Shown here: piece by piece, positions 1 through 11,931 of the stretch | Layout: each line of letters starts with the position of its first letter | Numbering within the stretch: position 1 is the stretch's first letter | Assembly (NCBI GenBank): GCA_003260075.1 | Contig: QLIY01000660.1 | Span: 5,802 to 69,801 of the forward strand | DNA length: 64,000 nucleotides | Reading direction: 5' to 3' | Source of the DNA: Phallusia mammillata | Taxonomy: Eukaryota; Chordata; Ascidiacea; Phlebobranchia; Ascidiidae | Program-made: the position numbers and the translations under genes | Notes under the pieces: generated by a model | Database searches by the model: none | What the model was told of the DNA's origin: nothing | What the model saw: the letters and a program-made list of their open reading frames with translations, nothing else

Positions 1-220
1 CTTTGGGGAGAAGAAAAAGGAAGAAAAAAAAAAGAAAAAACAAACAAACATTTTGAGTAAAATCAATATGTGTCCCCTTCAGGGAAGGGGACCCATAATT
101 AGCAAACAATTTCATTTACTCAAAGAAAAAAGTGTGTGTCTAAATCAGTTTTACAGCAGCAAAACTTGATATACATTACTGATTATAAACATAGTAAGAA
201 CTTGCTATATGAAATAATAC

Positions 221-412
221 CGAAGCCTTTTCTGCCAGAAGCATAGTCCTGAGTTCTGAGCTCTTCAAAGCTTTTTGCCTCATATTCCTTCATAGCAGTG
301 ATGCAGTGGTGTCGTGTACTGATGGTCATCACCTCAAAACCTTGCCTTGTGGCATCAGTCCCAAGAATTGGAGTAAACTTTGTGCCTCCTGTGCCTGTTT
401 GATCCAAACCAG
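221..412 (-). CDS. NUP98: NUP98 exon carrying the GLEBS motif (partial gene)
   Basis: Single internal exon read on the minus strand. It is bounded by an acceptor ending in TATAG before position 412 and a GTATTATT donor just below 221. The peptide contains CITAMKEYEAKSFEELR followed by a DYASGRKG stretch. This matches the GLEBS segment of the FG nucleoporin NUP98, which binds RAE1/Gle2 at the nuclear pore and in mRNA export. A glycine-rich lead (GTGGTKFTP) precedes it, as in the family. No FG-repeat exons or C-terminal autoproteolytic domain are visible. The rest of the gene should lie left of the window or in exons I could not recognise to the right. Family identity is strong; the exact splice sites are inferred. 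Confidence 0.85.
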
Positions 413-1660
413 CTATAAGATAATAATTTTGTTGTTATATTTTTTGTGTTTTATGTTGTTTTAGAGCAGGGGTTCTTAAACTGGGGGGTGCCCCCCCCCC
501 CCCGGGGGGTTCGCAAGGGGAGTGCAGGACAATCTGGCTGCAAAATTTTCACTTGCAAGCAATTGTAACTGAATGCATAGGGATTACGCCGGCGCTGATT
601 TTGAACTTATTGTTTGGAAATTAAAGTAAACGCTTGGATGTCCAAAAATGGACAGTTGTACTAACTAAACTTTTTTTATTGCGGGCCAGGTAAGTTTAAT
701 ACTGATTCGCGCTGGGCGCATAGTTTATGTGCTCTAGTGCCATCTTTCCAAACTTAACCCACATTGTGATTTTTATAGGAGCGCAAAGATATGGTCCGTT
801 TAAAAATCCATTTAAAATCTGTTAAATTGTACACTTAGTCTCATCTTACATGCAATGCTTGTATATTACGTCACAAGTAACAAAATAAGGCAATTGTTTA
901 CGCACAATTAACACATTTGGTATTGTCTGTGATGTAATAAACTGACTTTGGATCAATCCTGGTCACTGCAATTTTATGAAAGTAGGTAATATTAATTCTA
1001 CATGTCGTGACAGTAAACTTCAGTAAGGAGTAGATTAATTTTTGGATGTAACAAAGTTATCTATACAATTTGGCAAACCAAAAAATGGGGTTGTGAGATG
1101 GAAGTAACGACCTCGCAGGCCACAGTTTGGTGACACCTGTGTCATATAGGCGGCTGTGCAATTTGTATTAGTTCGCAATTTCGCATTGGAGATTGCCTTG
1201 ACTTTCAGTGCATCAACAATTTCTAGGCGACATGTGCATAGTTTACAAGAATACTGCATATGTGCAATTAGGTAATGTTATTATTAGCAATCACAGCAAG
1301 AATTGATGTGCGTTGTATGTGTATGAACTTGCCATTTGTGTCATTTTTCTGTATGTTTTCACAAATAATCCATTCCATCGGAAAAAGGTTAGAACATGGG
1401 TTAATTTTGTCACTACTAGGTGCTACAACTTGTACGTAAAATTGACAATAACTTAGTTTACTGATCCCTGCTTTTAAACACTGTGGGATGTACAAACCAT
1501 TAAAGTATGAAATTCTGGGCAGTGCGAAACTTATCAATGCACTACTTAAGATACCTGAAATATATGTGTAAAAGTTTAAATGTGTTTGAATCATGTTTTC
1601 TTAACGAAATTGTTTAAAGACAGGAAAAAAATTCTTAAAAGCAATATGTGTTGTCTCAAA
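413..1660. other. Non-coding stretch with a hAT-like left end
   Basis: No convincing exon. From about 467 the sequence CAGGGGTTCTTAAACTGG resembles the terminus of hAT-type non-autonomous elements. It is followed by a GC-rich palindromic stretch (485-510). I could not find the matching right terminus. Small minus-strand open frames at 1035-1594 have no recognisable domain and are treated as chance. Confidence 0.4.
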
Positions 1661-1663
1661 ACT

Positions 1664-2093
1664 GTGGTTTTTAACCAGTGGGTGGCAACCTCACTGGGGA
1701 TCATTTGCCAATTTATCAGAGGTTGCTAAGGCTGATTAAAAATAATAAAGTAAATGTTCATCAACAATAGCAAAAAAACAAAACTTGTTTTGTTACATAA
1801 AAACAATGGCTTTATTGAGTCACTATACAGAAGATAATTCAATGCAAGTGCCATAGCTCAGAGTGGACAGGCCAGCGTCAGAAGGTACAATTGGACAATA
1901 CAATACATGAACACATGCTTATGGGGGGGGGGTCAGTCTGTTGTAAAAGAATACTTTGTGTGGACCATTTCTTTTCACCTAAAGTGAGAGTTTATTCTAG
2001 TGAATAGTGATGATTTTTTTTCAAAAGGGGTTGCAAGCTTTTTTTGATTGCTAAAATAGTCCATGGTATGAAAAAGTTTGAAAACCACTGCCT
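1664..2093. mobile_element. hAT-like MITE
   Basis: The left end reads CTGTGGTTTTTAACCAGTGG and the right end reads GTTTGAAAACCACTG, giving imperfect terminal inverted repeats of the CAGTGGTTTTCAAAC type. There is no transposase open frame inside, so it is non-autonomous. A 10-base G run (1923-1932) lies within it and probably marks an assembly join. Confidence 0.55.
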
Positions 2094-2399
2094 TAAAGAA
2101 GAGAACAGAATTGTAGCATACTTTCAAGTTAACATTTTGGTTGCTTATGTAAGCTATTGCTGCCAGGCATAATATCAGGTTTATAGAGCTATTCTGGCAA
2201 CTTTATGTTAACACCCTATACAGGTCACTTTCAACAAGGTAAATAACACTGAATGCGCATAATATAGTGCACGATAAACAAGCATGTCACAACGGAACAC
2301 AAACAATGTGTGATAACGTTTGATTAGGCATCTAATCTTTGCGCAGGTGCCTGTTACATGCTGAAAGAATCATGTTGGTTTTGATGTTCACTGTGTTGC

Positions 2400-2680
2400 C
2401 CTTTCGATGAATATTCCATGACTCAAGAAATCGTCTTTTTCTGTCTATTTTTTCCTTGTGATACTGTGTGTTTGGAAAGGGCCAACTTCTTCACATCGCT
2501 GTTGGTAACTTCCTGTTGATGTTCTTAGAGGCAGGGGTTGAGTAATCTTCCAATCTCCCCGATATAAATTAACGGACACTCGAAGCATGGAATAGAGTAT
2601 ACAGTTGGCCCTTTCCAAACACACAGTATCAAAAGGCCTGACTACAGAAAAAGACTATTTCTTGAGTCATGGAATATTCA
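2400..2680. repeat. Long imperfect inverted repeat cut by a G run
   Basis: Bases around 2402-2490 reappear as reverse complement at about 2605-2680. Shared pieces include CTTGAGTCATGGAATATTCA and CCTTTCCAAACACACAGTAT. About 115 bp separate the arms. The right arm stops exactly where the 79-base G run starts, so the outer part of the palindrome is not represented. It could be a foldback transposon. Confidence 0.6.

Positions 2681-2759
<79 letters not shown>
2681..2759. repeat. Poly-G run (79), probable gap placeholder
   Basis: Uninterrupted G with no substitutions, starting inside an inverted-repeat arm. The length falls in the same 69-94 class as other long runs in the window. A natural G tract of this length without variants is unlikely. 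Confidence 0.75.
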
Positions 2760-2760
<1 letters not shown>

Positions 2761-4009
2761 TTCAGTGTGCTACAGGTACCTGCTCAGAGATTAGAGGCCC
2801 AATCATTCCTTATCGCACAGTGTTGTGACGTGCTTGTGTTTAAATATTTTTTCGGCCTGTATGGGCAGTCAAAACGTCGGAATAAAAATACATTTGCCAG
2901 AAGAGCTCTATAAACTTGATTTTGATTGTGTGTTGAAAGCAAAATTCTTACATGCAGTAGGAGGATCTTGTGGGAGTTGTAACAAGTTTTGCACAAGAAA
3001 ATTGGAACAAACCAAGTTGTTTCTCACCAATTCCTGCAAAACAGAATTATGTTAAACCTTGAATAAATAACAACAGACTTTTTGGGAGGTATTTTTAACC
3101 AATTTGTAATACCTGTGATTGGTGGTGTCTTAGTAATATTTCTAGTACTTTGTGGGGCCAGAATTAAAGAATAATGCCGCACTATTGCAAGTTTTCTTTA
3201 TAAAAATCAATTCAATGTAAAACTACAACTAGATGAGTGGCTTGGCATAAATAGTCAAAGCACATACACTGTCTATGTTTACATTCTGTCCTGTATTTTT
3301 GTGGGAATTTGGTAGTATGTCCCATATTTTTTGGTAAAAATAAAACTAGAGTGATTTTTTTTCAATATGAAATTAAAATTTTAAGTTTTATCTTAAACTT
3401 TAAACCTAAGAACAAAGNGAACAAAGACAGATATGCATAAAACATACACATGTTGTTTTCCAAAAAAGTAATATTTAAACTTGGATAAAAAAATATTTAG
3501 GTTGTTTATTTGTTCAACAAATAAATTGTTAGATATTTAAACTTTAATTTAATCAAAATAATCAATAAATCTAAAAAGGCTATGTCACCCAAATTATAAA
3601 CTGATTTATTTTCATAGATGTAAGTTCAGAAAAACACACTTAGTCCACTGACAATGCTGTATTAGCGAAATATATATATATGTCTTTAAAACCAAAGGGT
3701 GAACGACTAAGTGTGTTTTTTTCTGAACTTACATCTATACCTATAAGGCTTTTTAGTCTTCATCCACCAAGCAACGGACTGGGTGATTCCAGCTTTAGGT
3801 TTCAATTACGAGTATTGCTGATATATTTTCAATCAAAAATGACCAAATGCACAAAACCTGTTTATTTGTGGTGTGCGTAGATATGAACAACTTTTTCAAA
3901 CTTGCAACATTCACATGTTGACCAACAACCAGCTGTAAAAGTTATATCTAGCTTTAACAAGCTTTTTGTGGCAAAACAGAAAACAACAGGGTGAAACCCC
4001 AAAGTGTCC
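2760..4009. other. AT-rich non-coding DNA with a foldback
   Basis: No exon recognised. One short inverted repeat stands out: GATGTAAGTTCAGAAAAACA near 3617-3636 returns as reverse complement near 3718-3737, with ACTAAGTGTG completing arms of about 33 bp around an AT-rich loop. A single ambiguous base occurs at 3418. Confidence 0.45.
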
Positions 4010-4019
4010 AAACCAAGAA

Positions 4020-4515
4020 TGGAAACCTACATATCCAGTGCTTGTGATCTGACTATCGGTGGGTACACCAATGAGCCTGTGTAGCTCAGTTGATAAAGTC
4101 CCGGAATAACTCCTGTTGTGGGGTTGAATCCCACCACAGGGTAGATTTTTCTAGCCATATGAGAATGTTTGAGAGACCGCCTTGATTTGGTAAACACATT
4201 CAATGGGCCTGGCATATAATGGTTCATCTGTTTCTTAACTGATTACTGGTCAATCTGGCGATCCCTAACTATGAAGCTGACATGTGCAGCATACAAGGCA
4301 GGCAACAGTACTTGTGATTTAACTTTCGGAGGATTCTCCACTGAGCCTGTGTAGCTCAGTTGGTAGAGAGCGAGTCCCGGAAAGACTCCTGTTGTGGGTT
4401 CGAATCCCACCACAGGCTAGATTTTTCTAGCCTACGCCTTGCCATATGGTGGTGAGTGCTTGGTGACCGGCTGATTCGGTATAGCGCCTTCAATGGGCCT
4501 GGCGTACTGTGATTT
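4020..4515 (+). repeat. Two tandem tRNA-derived SINE-like units
   Basis: Two copies of a unit of about 250 bp, each with a tRNA-like head (about 4075-4141 and 4345-4417). Each head is followed by AGATTTTTCTAGCC and then CAATGGGCCTGGC. The second head folds as a cloverleaf: 7-bp acceptor stem GCCTGTG/CACAGGC, D stem GCTC/GAGC, anticodon stem GAGTC/GACTC and T arm GTGGG/CCCAC. Loop base 33 is C rather than T and base 26 is missing. The first copy has a decayed D arm. Shared flanks extend beyond the tRNA part, which favours a SINE or tandem duplication over a working tRNA gene. Confidence 0.65.
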
Positions 4516-5060
4516 ATATATGAGTGTGCCGTGATCGCTGGTCTGCATAGACGCTTCAGGGCTGATCCCAGTTATGAATTTATNGATTTATGAATGAGAA
4601 TGCCATGATTGCTGGTCTTCATGGATGCCACAGTGCTGATCCCAGTATCAATGTATATATCGTAGTACATAAATTCAAGGATGAATTTAAACACCTCTTT
4701 TGAGACCTCATTGAGAAAATCTCTTCGCATTAAAGATGGATCCAGTTTCAAAAGAAGATTGGGGGGGGGGCCCGCTGAGGAAGGTTATGATTAACCCATT
4801 GTATGATCCCCATAAATAGTGCTTCCTCACAAGTCTACAAACACAAATTGCCTGGCATAATAAAAACAGGGGTTTCTTGGCATGATGTAAAAGCTATCAC
4901 TTTGCATGTTTTAGATTTAAATTAGTTTTAACAAAAAATATGTTTGTGTAGCTAATTTTATTTTATTTAACTAATTGATTTGAGAATGTTTAGTTCAACA
5001 GTCATTCAATTCATATTTTAACATTTGCAGCATTAGTTTGGGGAAACCACCACCAATATT
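4516..5060. other. Non-coding DNA with a 10-G run
   Basis: No gene seen. A near-repeat (TGCCATGATTGCTGGTCTTC versus TGCCGTGATCGCTGGTCTGC) lies at about 4525-4625, with one ambiguous base at 4584. The G run at 4761-4770 is a probable join. Confidence 0.4.
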
Positions 5061-5069
5061 TAAAAAGTA

Positions 5070-5455
5070 GGAATATACCGAAGTTTCGTTTGGCCGAAAC
5101 ATTTCGGCTGAGTACAATGTTTTCCAATGTTTCGGTTTCAGCCTGAACTTTTTTTAAAATTCGCCTGAAATCGAACTTTTTTATTTTACAAAACAGATGC
5201 CTAAACTTCCATTATTGTCAATGTGTAACACCATGAATTAACTGATTGTTCCATTTGACACATGGTTTAAAAAATTTAAGTTTATTAATGCTTAAACATT
5301 GTGAGGGAGTTTTGGGAGTGTCTTAAATGGGTTCTTCTGCATCAACAATGAGGGGTTCAGTTACAAACCTCCACCAGAAAGGATATTTTAGATTCGGCCA
5401 AAATTATTCGACATTATGGTCAAATATTCGGTTCCGGGTCGAACTTTTTTAGTCA
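5070..5455. mobile_element. Degenerate non-autonomous element with ACCGAA termini
   Basis: The left end reads ATACCGAAGTTTCGTTTGGC and the right side contains TATTCGGTTCCGGGTCGAAC. The internal motif CGGCCAAAATTATTCGACAT is also found, slightly changed, in the better-preserved element at 61,793-62,683. The two appear to belong to one family; this copy is eroded. Confidence 0.5.
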
Positions 5456-5629
5456 TATAAGTTAAAATCACTAAGTTAAACATCCAACAATAAGCTGGCC
5501 TATGATCCATAAGATGACATTATACCTGTAACCATAAAACAAATCCCATGCGCCAAGTAATACCACAGAAAAATGTAACAAGACTTTTTTTCGATTTACA
5601 TTTTAATACCTCTATAAAATATAACATAC

Positions 5630-7155
5630 CTTGTTTCTAAGATTGATGATAGCAGATAAATCATCAACATCAAGTTGCATGAAATCCTCATGTCGGACCA
5701 CTGTTGCAAAGTTAGCAGTAATTTCTTGGTTTGTTTTAACAATTACTTCATCCAGATTGTATCTGTGAGCATAAGCTCGAAGTTTTAAGCAATTGTAAGC
5801 AGACACAAGTCTAAGCATAGCTGTTTTGCAGCACTCTTTGAGGGCTGTGGAAAACATAATTGCATTATTAATCTAAAAAATCAATGTTTAGTAAGTTAAG
5901 TCAAACCTTCCATTTCAGTGTACTCTGCATCATCCAAGATGTCTATCACATTATTTTCAGTAATTTCCATTCTACCAGAGTAAATGAACTCAATTAGATT
6001 TGAAAGTCGCTGATGTGGAATCTGTAGTATCTTAACAATGCCTTCATATTTCTCTTTCATCTATATATTAGCACATTGCTTTAAAATAGCAAGCATCACC
6101 GAAAATACATTGTTATTTACCTCAACAGTGAACATTTTCTTGAAATACTTGGAAACCAGCATCATAATGTTTTTGTGAACTCGAAATCTTTTTCCTTCTG
6201 ATTCCAGCTGCAAATCACAGGTAGATTCCTCTGAATTTCGATCCCTGAAATAATACCATGATCTTAAAACCTTGCGAAAAATGTTGCTTGGTGAAATATT
6301 TGTTAAAATAAACATCTGAATAGCCTTCTCTTTCAACTGCAGAGATGGACAGTGTTTGAAAATCCCTGCATTCCTATCAGTCAAATTTTATGATACTTTA
6401 TAGGACAAAGTTGAATGAATCCAAAACAAAATGTTACAAAAAAGGCTTCAAAAGTGAACATTTATTGATACATAATGGCCATAAATCAGAGTTTCCCAAA
6501 CTATTACTCTTTGAGCTGATTTAAAATGATAGTTTATTGTTTCAAATCTTAAAGAGTAAGAATGTAAAATAATAATTCAAAATGCTAATAAATGATAAGG
6601 TTCAGACAGTGCACACTGTTTCAACCTATAAGGTCTCAGCAGTGCAGCTGGTGACAAGAAATAGGCTGTATTGGCTAGTGTTGCCTTCACTTTAGTTCAC
6701 ATGCAGTTGCTTGGCAATTGTAAGCCAGTTTAATCAGTGGTTTATGAATCAAACAGAATATGTGGGAAATGACTTATAAGCCTGTTATTCCCAATAAACT
6801 GAAGTGCTGTTGGATGGCTACACTAGCCAATCCGGCCTATCTCTTGCCACCAGCTGCACTGATGAGATCTTATAAGTCGAAACAGTGTGCAATGTCTGCA
6901 GCTTATTTATTGGCAGTGTAAATGCTTTTATATTATTACTCTTTAATATTTTAAACAATAAACTATCATCCCGCAAACTTGTTTTGATGTGTTATCCACC
7001 TAGGTTTATAAACTCCTAAAGGTGAGGTGATTACATATGTTTATCACAGTTGTTTTATAGAAACAGAAAATTAAATCAAATTTAAACACTTACTCAGCAA
7101 TGAGTTTTCCCAACCAAGCATAATGCTCTGTGGCTTCATCACCAGGTTTGGCCAT
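5630..7155 (-). CDS. BTB-BACK (KLHL-like) protein, kelch part not found
   Basis: Four minus-strand exons join in frame: 7155-7094, 6244-6121, 6060-5907 and 5844-5630 (phases 2, 0, 1, 0). They encode 185 residues from ATG at 7155. Residues about 21-100 form a BTB fold (CDLQLESEGKRFRVHKNIM, then FIYSGRMEITENNVIDIL). The last exon is BACK-like (LVSAYNCLKLRAYAHRYNL, EDFMQLDVDDL). This is the layout of Kelch-like cullin-3 adaptors. Those have six kelch repeats after BACK, but I find no kelch exon between 5630 and 413. The gene may be split by assembly gaps (G runs at 4761 and 2681), truncated, or a BTB-BACK-only form. The donor after exon 3 (GTTTGA) is weak. Confidence 0.78.
6605..6900. mobile_element. 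Foldback MITE with ~85-bp terminal inverted repeats
   Basis: The left arm (from about 6605, GCACACTGTTTCAACCTATA) matches the reverse complement of the right arm (ending GAAACAGTGTGCAATGTCTG) over roughly 85 bp, including GTGCAGCTGGTG and TTGGCTAGTGT. It lies in intron 1 of the BTB-BACK gene. Fragments of the same element occur at about 14,700-14,735 and 15,326-15,365. Confidence 0.7.
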
Positions 7156-8325
7156 CGTGTTTGTTAATTTTTAAATCAACCCAAATCCTGACTCATGTAA
7201 AATAAAAGAAAGTATTGTTAAATTGTCTATGGCAGTGTTTCTTAAAGTAACAGTCACAATTTTACAACACAGTTGAGTTGGTAAGCTCGAAAATTTTTTA
7301 GTAACTGCTACAAAAAGCATGTTACTGTCCAAATTGCAGGCAAATCGGACATTGTTTAAAACTTTAAACTGGGGCTATTTTAGGGGGCTAGTTGGGGTAA
7401 ATACTGGTGCTATCGGGTGAAACAAAACAAATGACACTTCTACATAACTATATCTACCATCCACCAAATATTTCATGGCATAATGAGTTGTACAAACTTT
7501 GGGAAGAAAAAACAACAACAAAAAAACAACAAGAACAAAACAAACAAATCCTTGTCTAACCGGTAAAGGCTTTAAAATTCACTGTTTTATTGCTTAAATT
7601 TGGTATTTTTATAAACGTCAATCTTTATCAAAACAATTCTCATTTTTGCTCATGTAACCATGGTCATGTCAAATTTTTTGCAAAATATCAACCAAGTCAA
7701 GTTGAGCCTTTTGAAAAACACGATTAACTTGGCTGATGACATTACCACACAATTGAAATCTGCTCACTCTCAGCACGAATTATGGTTAGATGTATTTAAT
7801 AATTACCTATTGGTTTTTAACCAGGCAGGAATAATAATCATAACACACACCAGTTTGTTATATAATGCAACAAAACTTTTACCAATATCAATCCAACTTT
7901 CAGTGGCTGTTGGGTTAAAAATATGTATCGGCACTGATTCCCAATGCTAACCATGGTATTGGTGCTCATTAAATACTTACGGGCCAAAAACTTATACCTG
8001 CATAAATGATGGCTTTAAAACATAAAAGTTACAGCGCCCCACTTGTCAAATGTACTTTGCTTTAGTAAGTTAGCAAGCCCAAACTGACACCTCCAAACTG
8101 CAATTATGCTGTTAATACATTACGAATCCTGCAGATAAAGTTACAGAAAATATTATTTACAATAGAAAATTTTGTGACACTTTTATAGAGTGTTGGTTAA
8201 GAGATCGAATAGCAGTACTAGCTGTGAGATATATCAGGTACTTGAATCAAATTAATATGCAGAATGTAGCAGCTCCAGAAATATTTTTCTCAAAAACTAG
8301 CAGATGATGATGCATCTAAAATAAG
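7156..8325. other. Upstream non-coding DNA
   Basis: Includes the 5' flank of the BTB-BACK gene. An open frame at 7660-7950 (96 codons) has no recognisable domain, signal peptide or neighbouring exon, so I do not call it a gene. Confidence 0.4.
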
Positions 8326-8329
8326 GATC

Positions 8330-8605
8330 GCTTGGGGCAGCTTAACATCACTTTATTAGTACTTGGTTCAACTTTGTATAGCTTGGTGCACATTGATATT
8401 GCTTGGTGCACCCTTATAGCACTCGGTGCCTGTTTATATTGCTTAGTTCACCCCTATATAATGCATCACACAATATAAGGTTGCACCAAATGATATAGAC
8501 ATGCACCAAGTGATATAAAGGTGTGCCGAGTGTTATAACAGTGTGCCGAGCAGTGGTAATAATGCACCAAGTGAGCCGAGTGATACAAACAATCCTGCAT
8601 ATTTT
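8330..8605. repeat. Palindromic element built of short phased units
   Basis: The left half repeats GCTTGGTGCAC-type units about every 25-30 bp. The right half carries their reverse complements (TGCACCAAGTGATATA, GTGTGCCGAGTGTTATAA). The centre is near 8465. The result is a long imperfect hairpin with internal tandem structure and no coding potential. Confidence 0.65.
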
Positions 8606-8794
8606 AGATGCACCCGCAAATGATGCTGCTACACTCTGCTGACTGGAAATTGAAAAAAGAGTAACAAGTTAATATAGCTACGGTACATTCAGCTGTAATC
8701 TGTCAATTTTGCCAGCCACTATTTTTGTGCACCCTAAAAACTTATGGCTGTTCAGGTATTTACTTAAGATTTACTGTATCTGCTAATTTTTGGT

Positions 8795-9036
8795 TTAGCT
8801 AAAAACCGAATATTTAGCAGTTTCGCTGATTAAATTTAGCCAAATCAACCACATCATTCATGATGTGACGCGAATTTGTATGATATGAAAACAAAAGGTT
8901 TTCTTTTTTGCAAACAGTTCAGAATACTTGTGTTTCGTCATAATTTTAGTTTTGTGTTTTTTTTTGCCTCGGGCATGATTGCAACCCTGCCAACCCTGAT
9001 TTGTTGTTAAGAATTGCGAAAAACAATAATTGAATA

Positions 9037-9107
<71 letters not shown>

Positions 9108-9262
9108 GAATGCGATTTTAGTTATGGCTTAGTTTAAAAGATTGTGTAGTATCCTATAAGGCTGGAAAGACACGTTTTATGCCTTAAATTTGTTTTCAGC
9201 CGAAATACAACAAATTCGGCTAAATAAATCTGGCAAACCGAATATTCGGTACATCTCTAGCA
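8795..9262. mobile_element. Element with ACCGAATATT termini, interrupted by a G run
   Basis: AAAACCGAATATTTAGCAG on the left pairs with AAACCGAATATTCGGTACAT on the right. TTCGGCTAAATAAATC near the right end mirrors AGCCAAATC on the left. A 69-base G run (9037-9105) sits in the middle, so the interior is probably incomplete. Confidence 0.5.
9037..9105. repeat. Poly-G run (69), probable gap placeholder
   Basis: Pure G run of the long class, inside the element at 8795-9262. Confidence 0.7.
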
Positions 9263-11073
9263 TTTATGACTTGACTGATTTGCACTATATAATTGTTTCT
9301 TGACAAAGCAAAATAAACTCATTTTAATATCCTACTATCAAAATATATCAGCTTACCGCACAACAAAAAAATGGTTTATTTTTAACGGTTTTTGCTCACA
9401 TGGATTTTAGCTAGCACTGTACAATACTAAGTATTGATAAGCTTCTTATTTGGCCATTACACAATATTATAAACAGAATTTTAGTAAAGAACTAATGTCG
9501 AGAGCATGAATCTGTTCTTTAAATACAATAGACACGATTATAATTTAAGATTACAGCATATTCAGCGTGAACAAATGCTTAACGTTGAGTTTTTTTATTC
9601 TATTTGCAAGACAAACAACGAAACAACTTTTCTGAATGCGGGAAATCCCCGGTACTCAAACGCCTTTATAATAGAAATCATATTATTATGCAGATTTATT
9701 TCTTTGTCTTAAAAAAATACGTTTATGTTGAGTTGTTTTGGCAGAATTGACAAATCTCTACAGATTTTTATCTTTTTAAACATACATAAACAACAATTAT
9801 ATCGCACTGTTCCGTAAAAAAAGATATTTAATGTTGCTCTTTTCTTCTGCTTTAGTAACCTCATAGTCGCATTGTTAACTTTATTGACAAAATGACTGGT
9901 TAGAGTCATGCAGACATATATGACTAGCCTTGGCTGACGTATTAGATTGGCATTACGGTAACTTGATTGCTTTAACCTAAACTAAAGCTGTGGCTAAACT
10001 AATGCTGCAGACAGCAGAGACAAAGACATGCCGTTTTTACTAGATTGTAAGCCGCGGCTTATATTGTTTTTTACCTGCCATTTGTGCGGCTTGCGTTTAA
10101 ATTGTATACCGATATTATTTCTACACTCTTTCTCAAATTTTGTTTGGCGTTCAAAATTAGTGCGGATTACAATCAAGGGCGGTTTAAAACCAAGTAAATA
10201 CGGTAGCTCAAGTAAACACTAAATTTAGACGTTAGCATCTGGATTTGAAGACCGCACATTTCTTGTTTGATAACCCATCCATTACAAGTATTATTTCCAG
10301 TATCGAAAATCAGAGTCAGCAAAGATATACTATATTTGTCAGTGGTAGCCTACAAATGTGGCAAAAACAAGCATGACACAAACATTATTTACAATATTAA
10401 TCTCAAGTATGCAATGTTAGATTACACAAAACACCGACATTTCGGCTTATGCTACATTTTTTTAAAGTGAGAAGCTGAACTTACTTTGTTTTTAACATAA
10501 AACTTGAGTTTGCAACATAATTTTGGGTTATAACGCAGCTAAAGGGCGTTAAAATGCGAGAACATATTAAACTGTTGTGCTGTGTTTTTAATTTTAAACC
10601 TAACTTTGCAAAAACGACTTTTGTGTTTGCAGCGGATTTTTGGGAGTGCAACAAAGGGACGTTCTAAAAAATTAGCAGTCGTCTTCGTCACGTTGAATGA
10701 AACGTTTCCTTCTTTTCCCTTCCACGGTCTAGTGGCAATCACTGTCATGTCACGTTACGTTGAAACTCGAGTTTCGTTGTAGGTGCAACCTAATTTTGGG
10801 TTGTCAGTCGCTGTTGCGCTAGAGTTGAGAACAGCAGAAAGTTGACACAGGTTACAATTGGGTGTTTTTAGCGTTAAGGCGTAGTGTACAATTGAACCTG
10901 AACCAGCAAAATCAGGGTTGGTTCGCGATAAATACAACATAACACAAATGTTGTGAGCAAATAATGTAAATAACGATAGCTGAGGGCAGAAAAATATAAA
11001 ATTGATGTTAGAATATTCCTAAACGCAAAGTTTATTGCGGCATGAATTAAACTGGCCTAGAAAACGTTTTTTT

Positions 11074-11083
<10 letters not shown>
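9263..11083. other. Non-coding DNA, no gene seen
   Basis: Several small overlapping open frames on both strands (9506-10940) have no recognised domains and no splice-compatible neighbours. A run of 17 T at 11,067-11,083 directly abuts the next G run. Confidence 0.4.

Positions 11084-11170
<87 letters not shown>
11084..11170. repeat. Poly-G run (87), probable gap placeholder
   Basis: Directly follows 17 T. Flanking sequences on the two sides do not match each other. Confidence 0.7.
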
Positions 11171-11171
<1 letters not shown>

Positions 11172-11931
11172 AGAAAATAATAAAGCAATCTTCGTGGTCT
11201 CTCTGATTCTTTAGTTGTAGAATTCACAAAAATATGTTCTATGGTTGGAAGCTCGGTAACAGTGTCTGAAAAACAAGGAAGTACGTTTATGACAGTACCA
11301 GAGGTGAAAACCCAGGCTTTTAGACATGTTCAAATAAGTTTAGGTACGTAGGGCTAACAAATTCGGTAGCGTTGACACAACGCATGCGAAATATATGTAT
11401 CGAGAAATGTATGAATTGTCGAAATTACGAGAGCCAACTGGTGGCAGGTGATGGGCACCGGCATGCACTCTTGAAACTTCAATGCATCGCAAATTTAACA
11501 TATTTTGAAATTTAACATATATTTATGGTGTTATTTCAATAACCTCTTCTGCTTTTGCGTATTCCGAACAGACAAAACGGCACATAATTAAGCATTTGGT
11601 ATAGTATGTATGGGTCAAAATTCCCCCCTCATGCAAAACTTTCTGCCGGTGCACACATGGCAGAGGCAATTAGGGCCGAGAACTAATAAAATGTTGATGC
11701 TGGAATACAACGTTCATGCAGTCACGGTGAAAATTCATAAAGTTGTTTGTATGTAATTCTGTGCGTGAACTCACGAAACTCCACAGTTTTCATATATGGT
11801 GTCCTATAAAAAGAAAACCTAGTTCATTGTGCTCACGCAAGTCTATGATTCATGTTTCGGTGCTAATTTTAACAATAGAGTATTGAAGCACTGAGTAATA
11901 TCAGACAAGGAAATACCGCCTAGCCCTAGGG

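Noticed and set aside
2605-2913. Open frame rich in glycine
   Set aside because: It is a translation through the 79-base G run; no conserved flanking protein.
4345-4417. Functional tRNA gene with GGA anticodon
   Set aside because: A serine tRNA should have a long variable arm; base 33 is not T, base 26 is missing, and it sits in a duplicated SINE-like unit.
7660-7950. 96-codon open frame
   Set aside because: No domain, no splice partners, and AT-rich context makes chance open frames of this size common.
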